Positions 56,524 to 64,000 of a stretch of 64,000 bases of DNA are shown piece by piece. Origin of the DNA: Hysterium pulicare CBS 123377 (lineage: Eukaryota; Ascomycota; Dothideomycetes; Hysteriales; Hysteriaceae); assembly GCA_000467715.1 (NCBI GenBank), contig AJFK01000165.1, forward strand, positions 62,001-126,000. Reading direction: 5' to 3'. Each line of letters starts with the position of its first letter. The first letter of the stretch is position 1. Made by a program: the position numbers and the translations under genes. The notes below the pieces were generated by a model that saw nothing but the letters and a program-made list of their open reading frames with translations, was not told the DNA's origin and did no database searches.

Positions 56524-57492
56524 TCAAATCTCCTCGTAGGCGGCAGCCGAAGGTTGGAAACCTCTTTCAGCCCTCCTATTGCTCACCCACTCCCCAAACG
56601 GCCTCCAAATAGCCTCTTTCTCCGCCGGTTTCAAACTCGCCGCAAGCCCACTCGTACTAGTTGTCACAAACACCTTACTTCCCTTCCAAATCTCGCCATT
56701 GACATCAAGCTCCTCCTCTCCATCCAGGCTCTTACCCATGTTCTCCTTCTCGTCCTGCCATCCATACTTGAATTCGGATGCCTTGAGATTTCGACCGTAC
56801 CGATAGCGCCAGACGGCTTCCCAGATCCCTTTGCCCACTATACAAATAGCCTCAGGCTTGAACTTGCGAAACTTATCATCCAAGTCTTTTGTCCCTGCAG
56901 CAGTTTCCTCCTTGCTCAACTCCGCCGCATCCTTACTTGGACGCGAAACAATATTCGTATTCCCCATGCAATACAGCCTCGGCAAATCGACATCTTCTTC
57001 GGGCTTGAGACGCCGATCTGTAAGGCCGGAGGAGTGTAAAAGCCTCCAGAAGTGGTTGGAAGGGTGTGCGTAGGCGTGTCCCGCGGTCGCGGTTTGGACC
57101 CCAGGATTCGTGCCTACGAAGACGCCGATGAGGTTCGGTTCGAGAATATCGATCAAGGGGGACAAATGGGCGTATTTGGAGGGGTCGGCGTATTTGCTAG
57201 GTTTGCGTTTCTTTTTGGGGTGACGGGAGGAAGTTGTAGGTTCCGGAGTGAAGGTTGCATCTTCTGTGGTTGAGCGGGAGCGTTTGGGGGGAGGTTTCGC
57301 TGGGGAGATGGTGGATGTAGTGGATTTGGAACTTGGGGACTGTAGTGAGGTTGAATTGTATTGGAATTGGGCTAGTTGGCCTTTGAACGCTGCTGTTGGC
57401 GGTGGTTGGTCTGAGTCTGACAGGCCGGGTTGAGCTAGCTCCTCAATCGGTTCGTCGTTGATAGCTGAGTTTGCAGAGCGTGTTCGAGCCAT
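56524..57492 (-). CDS. Mismatch-specific thymine/uracil DNA glycosylase (Mug/TDG family)
   Basis: A nuclear base-excision repair enzyme of 322 residues in a single exon (ATG at 57492). The N-terminal 110 residues are basic and Ser-rich with a likely nuclear signal (RHPKKKRKPSKYA). The catalytic domain starts LIDILEPNLIGVFVGTNPGV; the Asn of GTNPG matches the water-activating Asn of TDG and Mug. It continues HAYAHPSNHFWRLLHSSGLT, YCMGNTNIVSRPSKDAAELS (the LTNIVxRPTxxAxELS block), AICIVGKGIWEAVWRYRYG, and FVTTSTSGLAASLKPAEKEA, the DNA-intercalating loop. It removes T or U mispaired with G. The loop has Leu after Gly, as in bacterial Mug. An insertion rich in Glu (about 35 residues) precedes the loop. 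Confidence 0.9.
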   Translation of the reverse strand: MARTRSANSAINDEPIEELAQPGLSDSDQPPPTAAFKGQLAQFQYNSTSLQSPSSKSTTSTISPAKPPPKRSRSTTEDATFTPEPTTSSRHPKKKRKPSKYADPSKYAHLSPLIDILEPNLIGVFVGTNPGVQTATAGHAYAHPSNHFWRLLHSSGLTDRRLKPEEDVDLPRLYCMGNTNIVSRPSKDAAELSKEETAAGTKDLDDKFRKFKPEAICIVGKGIWEAVWRYRYGRNLKASEFKYGWQDEKENMGKSLDGEEELDVNGEIWKGSKVFVTTSTSGLAASLKPAEKEAIWRPFGEWVSNRRAERGFQPSAAAYEEI

Positions 57493-57853
57493 TGTACAAG
57501 CTTGCAAATGTAGTTGATACAATTGAGACTGGAGGTGTCTTTTTTCAAAGTTCCAGCTTTTATATGTCTTTTGAGTGGCCGCTGCAGCCTAGTGAAGCCG
57601 AAAAGGGCACACGTGACGGGGCGTGCGCAACGTTTCGACGTGTTTCTGTGGCGTTTGGCGTTTGGCGAGACCGCGGCTTCGACCGACTCACGCTTTATAG
57701 GTGTGATGCATACATCACTCATTGTCATCACGGTCAAGAATCCGATGGTCATAGGCATTTATGGAAAGGGAATATAAGCAACCAACCCCATGAGCGATCT
57801 ATATTGAACGTTTATTACAAGTGTACAGAACTATCCATCTTACAACACAATTC

Positions 57854-60626
57854 TTATTTCGCAGCAGGCGGTACAGGCGGTCTTCCTATCCCAGTGGTGA
57901 CTCGTAAAATCCAGTGGCCCCAACCCTCTCTTTCTCTAGGCTCAGCCTCCAATTCGCTAACTCTATCTTCAACCATCTTAACCTCTCGTTCGAACTCAGC
58001 CACTCCGTCTTCGACATCGTCTACTTTGCTCCTCAGAGCATTGATCTCGTACTCCAGTTTCGCGCCCAGAGTTTCGAGGTCTTTGACGGCATCTTGTAGC
58101 TGCGATCGTTCTCGTCCGAGTATTTCGTGGGATTCTTCTTGAAGGGCGTGGTACTCATCGAAACGGGGGTAGTACATGTCCTCAAGCTCTGCGATATCCT
58201 CGTCTGCTTGGTCGCGTAAATCCTGCACATTTGAGATCCTCTCTTCTACCCACGCGCCATCTATGCTGCTCAGCAGAGCTAGTCTTTCTCGCATACGTTT
58301 TGTGTCATCGGCAAGAGCTTTGAGTCTATGAAATGCCGCCTTTAGCGTCCTGGGTTCTTCTGAGTCGTCCTTACGATCATCCAGGACAGCTGGCCATGTT
58401 AAGATGCTGTCTTCAGCGATACTGAAGGACAGATGGCGGGGCCACCAATTATCGTTCCGTGTTTCGAGATGGTATTGACTAAGTTCTTCTGCACTTTTCC
58501 TCCTTCGAAGTAGGACGCCGACATCTTCGAGGTCGTCGGATGGAAACAGCGCTGTGAGATCAACCCCTTTATATATAGAGCCAGCGACGGAATCAGGGGC
58601 GGTTCGTCTGGGTGGTTCGTCTGTTTCCGGTTTTCGGATCGCACCAAGTTGGGGATACTCGTCGACATGAGGAGTTGTCTGTTTTTCGGGTACCAGAGTA
58701 CTTTCAGACTCGCGAGGCGTCTCGGTCAAGACTCTTGTAAAAGAGGCTCCTGGGGTTTGATGAGGATAGCCATTACGGCGAGCAGATGCGGCAGAACTTG
58801 CAGGACTGTCGGTACTTCGTGCCCATGCCTCGCCTTCGACCTTCATCAGGTTATTAGAGCTATCTGGAGGACCTGGACTGGTACGTTTTTGGGCTAGGAC
58901 GTTTTCGGACTTTGTCTGCTGCAAAGTCGCGCCCCCATTCCATTCCTTAGACGGCTTTGGCTGGTGGTTCCTTCGTGCAACGACATCTTTAATGCGGTTA
59001 AAACCACTGCGAGCTTCGATTTTGTCGGTGGCTTTCCTGAACGCAGCCCTTTTCGAGAAAGGATCCTTTTCAAACCCGTCGAACGCCATTTGTGGCTCAG
59101 TCGGCTTTTTGGATTCGTCCTTTGGTGTTTCACGCCTTCGTATGCCTTGCTCATCCACCACTGATTCCTTGTTCTTGCCCTGCCAGGCATAGTTGCCTTG
59201 GTCATCTTTTTGAAAAATCATGGTCCCCTCGTTCTCCGGGAGCCGACTGAACATGTTCCCGCTACCATGCTTTCGCGGTTTTCCATACCATAGCCATTTT
59301 GACCGTTCTCCGTGAACAAGCTCAACAAATTGGTCGATGTCGACAGTTTCGACGTCTGCAATACCAGCTTTTTCTCGGCCGCCAACCATACCCATAACCA
59401 TTTCCCCTCCTTTGCCACCCAACTCCGCAACGGTTGATTTCACAGCGCGATGCATGGCCCAGCCTTCCCCGCTGGCCGCTTTAGCAGTTGCTCTCCGGAG
59501 TCGCTCCAAGGTCTGTCTATCCAGCCGTCGAGTCTTTGGTATTCGTTGAGTTTTCTGAAAATATGCAATTCCACGTTTCGTGCTGTCTACATCAAAGACA
59601 TCTTTTGCAACAGGAGCATTGTAAGCGCTCAGACGATTTCGAGCGCCTATCAACATCCCTAACAATGCTGCGACAGTTGTAGGTCCGAGAATGCCATCGT
59701 GAGGCTCGATGTTGTAGTGTTCAGTGCCAAACTCCACCCACCAATCGTTGATCGCTTTCTCAGTCACATCACATAACAACCCATCTGCATATTCTGGCTC
59801 CAGCTTTCCAAACAAAACCAGAGCTACTTGACACAGTTTGACCAGCTCTATCACAGAGCTGTTCAATGGGATTTTATCGCTCGTCTTGTATAATTGGTGA
59901 AACTTTGCTTGAGTGGCACTGCTAGGAGTCGCGAGTTTGATTCCAAGTCGGCCTGAGCATCCCAATCTTTTGAGATCTTCGTTCACGAAGAACAGTTCTC
60001 GGTGCTTCTTAACGTCCCCATCAGGTATTGGTATGACTGTCAGAGATGAGGGAAAGCCACTCAAGTTGGTGATCATTAGCGTTCCCAGGCTGGTCTCCTT
60101 CTCCCGCGCATGGTATTGCCTTAGCGCCTTGAAGTATACTCTGAGCTGTGGAGACCATGTTGCCTCATCCGTGGGCACGCTCAATACCCCTGCTATGACC
60201 GAGCTCGATGGATCACCAGTGTACGTTGTGATGATGAAAGTAGGATGCGTCCGAGAGCAAGCCCACTGTTCTACGAGATATGATTCATAACCTTCCAACC
60301 TTTGTCGACGTGCAAGAACGGTGGTAGAGGAATCTTCTTCGAGGTATCTGACAGTCACAATTAGTAATTGTCCGCAATTGTTGGCCAGAAGTGATACCAT
60401 ACCTAAAGGCAACAGGATCGGTGAGAACGAAGCGTCGATGATTGCCTTGCTGGGTGGGAGATCTGTTTGTGAATTCGTGCATAGATGCTGTGTCGGATAC
60501 TGACGCATCGAAATGCTGTTTGGAGTCTGTGCCGTCGCTTTTCATCTCGGGGACATCGGTCTGTATACGGGAGGCGCGTCGCTCGGAATCGGCGGTGGTT
60601 TCTGCATTGCGAGCGGAGGTGGCCAT
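57854..60626 (-). CDS. STB6-like protein with C-terminal coiled coil
   Basis: About 905 residues in two exons (intron about 60347-60406, joining PVAFR to YLEEDSSTTV). The N-terminal domain (residues about 65-330) reads RRFVLTDPVAFRYLEEDSST, LEGYESYLVEQWACSRTHPT and LRVYFKALRQYHAREKETSL, GTLMITNLSGFPSSLTVIP; this is the conserved domain of yeast STB6/STB2, proteins that bind the Sin3 corepressor. Next comes a peptidoglycan-binding-like helical segment (YNIEPHDGILGPTTVAALLG). The middle is disordered and basic. The C-terminus is a long coiled coil (LRDQADEDIAELEDMYYPRF, LQDAVKDLETLGAKLEYEIN). The family assignment rests on the N-terminal domain; a link to Sin3 is inferred from yeast. Confidence 0.82.
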
Positions 60627-61174
60627 GAAGTCAAATATAGAAGGGCTCCACGTCGAAAAAGAGGTAGATCGGTATTTTCAGCTTAGTGAATAGGAAAGTA
60701 GTGCTCCTCGGCCAGCTCTGTGCTTCATGGCGCATGCACAGAGCATGCAGAGGGGACTTGCTGCCCGGCTCTGCTGTCCAGGGAACGTAAGGCTGGGATG
60801 GTATTCGTTGTTCGCAAGGTCGATCTCGGTTTATACATATTTTAGCTGCTCCTGAACACACTAGCGCTTCAGGAGGCACTTTTTATAGGTGGTGTTGAAG
60901 AAGATGGAGAAGTGTGAATGTTCAGAGGTTGGATTGAAGCTCTCGGCAGGAAATCCGGCTGCATTGCTTGTCCCCCCACGTCACTCGTTCTGCATCGATC
61001 ACGAGAAGCTCCAACACCCCCAAAGCGCCATCCGAGATGGACATTCCCCATGCGATCTACACGAAGCCATATCTTTGGAACTTGCTGACCTCTCTTGCTC
61101 CTCAGTTTCCATAAATACAATAGCTTAAGCAATCCAGTTCGCCGGTAGCCTCTCCGCCATCGGCGACAACCGTC
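60627..61174. promoter_or_regulatory. Divergent promoter of STB6-like gene and RMD5
   Basis: About 550 bp between two divergent starts. No specific element was recognised. Overlapping short frames on both strands are not supported. Confidence 0.4.
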
Positions 61175-62583
61175 ATGGATTCCCTCAAAGACGAAGTCCA
61201 GCAGCTTCGGGGGAGCGCGAATCTGGCCAAAAGTATTGAAGATGTTCAAAAGACTGTTGACCTTCTAGTGAAGGCTCGGAGGACGGTAACAGCTGGTGCA
61301 TACATCTGCTCTTGTTCGGCGGTGAACATGAAGCTAATTCGTCTTTCACAGATCCTTCACATGCACCCATCACTCTTGCGAAGCTCCAGACCCCCGTCAA
61401 ACAATCTTTCGATAAAGCGAACGATGATTTGAAAAAGATATACTCTGGGCTAAATAAATATCTCAAAGCTTTGGACAAGGTAGCTATACTTAAGCCTCAA
61501 GAAGCTTGATAGATGATGGGTGGTTGACCTATGCAGATATTCAAAGACAAGCCCCTTCCGACCGCCGAAAATGATGCCCTATCCTCGCATCCCTCTTTGA
61601 TAAATCGAGCTATAGCCATGCATCTCCTCCGCGAGGGTCAATTCTCGGTCGCTTCAACATTCATCGAGGAGGCGAATGCTCATCCACCACATCCGGAACC
61701 AACACCAAACACACCGAACCCCTACTTACAGGAGGGTTGGGAGAAGGATCTTGCGACAGGCACATTCAATTCGGAGAGGCTACAACAGCAGTTTGCGGAA
61801 ATGTATCACATCCTACATGAATTGCGAGAGCAACAAAACCTTGCGCCAGCAATAGCATGGGCTCGAGAACGAAGTGCGCTTCTAGAAACCCGTGGGAGCA
61901 ATCTCGAGTTCGAGCTCTGCAGGCTACAATTCGTTTGTCTTTTCGTGGGCAGAGACCTTCACGGGAATGAGATGGACATCACAGATGGACCCCTCCGAGC
62001 ATGGGCTTACGCGCGGAGTGAATTCAACCCTTTCCAGCACCGGTATGCCAAGGAAGTGCAACAACTAATGGGAGCGATGGCATACTGGCAAAATATTGCA
62101 GATTCGCCGTATCGGAGATACTTTTATAATGAATTGGCGTGGGACGAGGTAGCAGCATCCTTCACTCGTGAGTTCTGCTCATTACTAGGCCTCTCGGCGG
62201 ACTCTCCGCTTTACATAGCTGCGACTGCTGGCGCTATTGCACTACCGACTCTTCTAAAATTGAAGAACATCATGAAAGAGAAGCGGACAGAATGGACGAC
62301 TCAGAATGAACTACCAGTAAGTTTCTACTCTGCTTCTGCTGCGCTTGGCTAATTAATACTTCAGGTTGAAATTCCATTACCCCCTACATACCATTTCCAC
62401 TCCATCTTCGTCTGTCCAGTATCCAAGGAACAGAGTACGGATCAGAATCCGCCCATGATGATGCCCTGTGGTCACGTCATTGCGCAGGAGTCGCTGGACA
62501 AGCTTAGTAAAGGCGCGAGGTTCAAATGCCCGTATTGCCCTGGGGAAAGTCATCCTAGAGAGGCGAAGAAGGTATTCCTGTAA
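61175..62583 (+). CDS. RMD5: GID complex RING-type E3 subunit RMD5/GID2
   Basis: The catalytic RING subunit of the GID/CTLH ubiquitin ligase, about 390 residues in four exons. Exon 1 ([20 protein letters not shown]) joins exon 2 through a GTGCAT donor to give [20 protein letters not shown]. The second intron joins [10 protein letters not shown] to [14 protein letters not shown]. LisH/CTLH/CRA features: [50 protein letters not shown] and [20 protein letters not shown]. After the last intron comes the degenerate RING of Rmd5: [29 protein letters not shown] and [11 protein letters not shown], with Ser in place of one zinc-binding Cys as is usual. The scaffold GID1 is encoded at 42456-44756. Confidence 0.93.
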
Positions 62584-64000
62584 TTAGTTGGATTGGAGAA
62601 ATATGCTTGTTGTCGCATTCACGGCGCTCGGTGACGATCACATTTGGAGCACTCTTACCGGGCAGGGCAATGATGGCGTTTTCTGTACCTGATATTCAAT
62701 CCTGAATCCCTTTATGCATATTGGCGTTTGGGTAGGACTCTTGACTAGTTTTCGACTACATCCGGGATGAAGTAAGGCCTCTGTTGGGGTAACAGTCCCC
62801 ATTATGTACAGAATTACCTTGTACACAAGTCAAGCAATTAAGCCTGCGCCTTGAGCACTCTGATTATGACGATCCATAAATAGTCGATGTGGAAGATGGG
62901 GTGGAATTAGCGGACCTCTTTCCAATTACCACGTTGCAACAATGCACTAACGCCAATGATATATTGCCAAATCAGGAAGGAAACTAGAAAAGTGTCGATG
63001 TCAGCGGTATGGCCAGGGTACTTCGCAATCGGGGTGGAGCGGACCCAACACCGCAACACCACACCCAACTGCAGCACGCCCCAGTACATATACACCATCC
63101 TTTTTTAAGATGATTGCTCAATTTCCGAGCGAACGCTCGGTCAAATAATGCTCAGTTCACATCAGCATGCGTCTATGTCTAGATTCCCTTCGCCTACGAA
63201 TGTGTTAACGAGCATCATGTTGTCTTGGCATGAAATAAAGAAGCGACGAAGTTTACGAATGGAGGATCCTCTTTCTTCATATCCAGCCATCTCTTTCGCT
63301 CTCAACCTTCGCTCAGAAACGCAGCATATGCAGTATGCACGGTTCCAGATCCGATGCAACTCATTGCTTCCGGTCCGAAGGCTTTCTTCGCAAGCCAATA
63401 ACTGTCAATTTTCCCACTACCTGAAGATACTTTGAGCCGCCATGTCCTTCCCAAATGCACATGTGACTTGCACCATTCTACACCTGGGTCTAAGCTTATC
63501 CCGACCTACGGTAGTGTCCGCAGCCGACTGGACGTTTCTTGGAAACCGAAAGCCCTTGCTCGCATGAGATATCGCTTGGCGCATTTGGGAGAGTGGGATT
63601 TGCTTGAGTGTTTCACAACTGAAGAAAGAAGCAGCTAGGTGCGATGTCGGATAAACTTTACGAAGCGATTCTCCGGCGTTTCTTCTTCAGAGTTTTTCTC
63701 GTAGATCTGGAGAGCTCCCACCTTATCCATCGATACACGATCATGATCTCATGTCAAGTCAGATGGTATGCAGTGCTCAACACCTCCACGCCGTGCCCTC
63801 AAGGGTAGACCTGGTTGCTACATCAAGCTCCCCGCCGGATGCAGAAGAATTCTCTTTAACCCAGGATGTCCAACCAACGAGAAAATCTCTCTTAATTCGG
63901 TAACTCGGTTGTTGAGACCCTGGGATTCCGGCAAGCATTCAAGGACTCAGGCTTCAGCTGCAAAACGCCGCTACCGAATGCAAGGCGCAGGTAAGGAGGG
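62584..64000. other. Intergenic region to the window edge
   Basis: No gene is supported; frames such as 63148-63435 and 63432-63638 are not protein-like. It contains one inverted copy of the dispersed motif at 62966-63003. Confidence 0.35.
62966..63003 (-). repeat. Inverted copy of the ~38-bp dispersed motif
   Basis: On the minus strand it reads GACATCGACACTTTTCTAG then TTTCCTTCCTGATTTGGC, close to the copies at 36610 and 36675. It is a solitary copy in the 3' flank of RMD5. Confidence 0.65.

Noticed and set aside
1-64000. Search for virus-derived or LTR-type elements
   Set aside because: No reverse transcriptase, integrase, capsid-like text or paired long terminal repeats were noticed by eye.

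Overview
The window looks like about 64 kb of euchromatic DNA from a filamentous ascomycete, most likely a Leotiomycete (inferred from the mix of gene families; no marker gene in the window proves it). The genes carry many short introns (about 50-110 nt, GT..AG), proteins are typical of Pezizomycotina (Zn2Cys6 and bZIP factors, F-box and DUF7730/2EXR-like proteins, an STB6-like protein, an INO80 Ies4-like subunit), and there are no operons, Shine-Dalgarno sites or prokaryotic features. Starts below were placed on real ATG codons, and splice sites were read by eye from GT/AG signals and frame continuity.

Left accessory part (1-34 kb). It opens with the 3' end of a gene running in from the left, a decayed and an intact F-box paralogue, an alpha-glucoside-type sugar transporter and a lineage-specific protein with a 14-residue coiled-coil repeat. 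A minus-strand block follows: S28 serine carboxypeptidase, Zn2Cys6 factor, small secreted protein, O-methyltransferase and a second sugar transporter. Next come two secreted proteins transcribed away from a common promoter (a Cys-rich protein with a chitinase-tail-like module and an M35-like metallopeptidase), an intact and a broken DUF7730-like paralogue, a membrane-anchored protein kinase sharing a promoter with a ferroportin, and a third small F-box-like protein.

Middle repeat-rich part (35-42 kb). A low-complexity phosphoprotein-like gene and a bZIP factor flank a tandem array of a degenerate motif of about 38 bp linked to AACATGTT palindromes. A second cluster of the motif lies at 40.6-41.2 kb, next to an apparently broken gene. 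Further inverted copies occur at 50.4-50.6 kb and 63.0 kb. This family is the strongest unexplained signal in the window.

Right conserved part (42-63 kb). This is mostly housekeeping: the RanBPM-like GID1/VID30 protein, INO80 Ies4, a mitochondrial PP2C (pyruvate dehydrogenase phosphatase, Ptc5 type), a GPI-anchored pepsin-fold protein without visible catalytic motifs, a large secreted modular protein, a Mug/TDG DNA glycosylase, an STB6-like protein and the RING subunit RMD5/GID2. Two subunits of one ubiquitin ligase (GID1 and GID2) thus sit about 17 kb apart. No rRNA, tRNA, CRISPR, intact transposon or virus-derived element was recognised.
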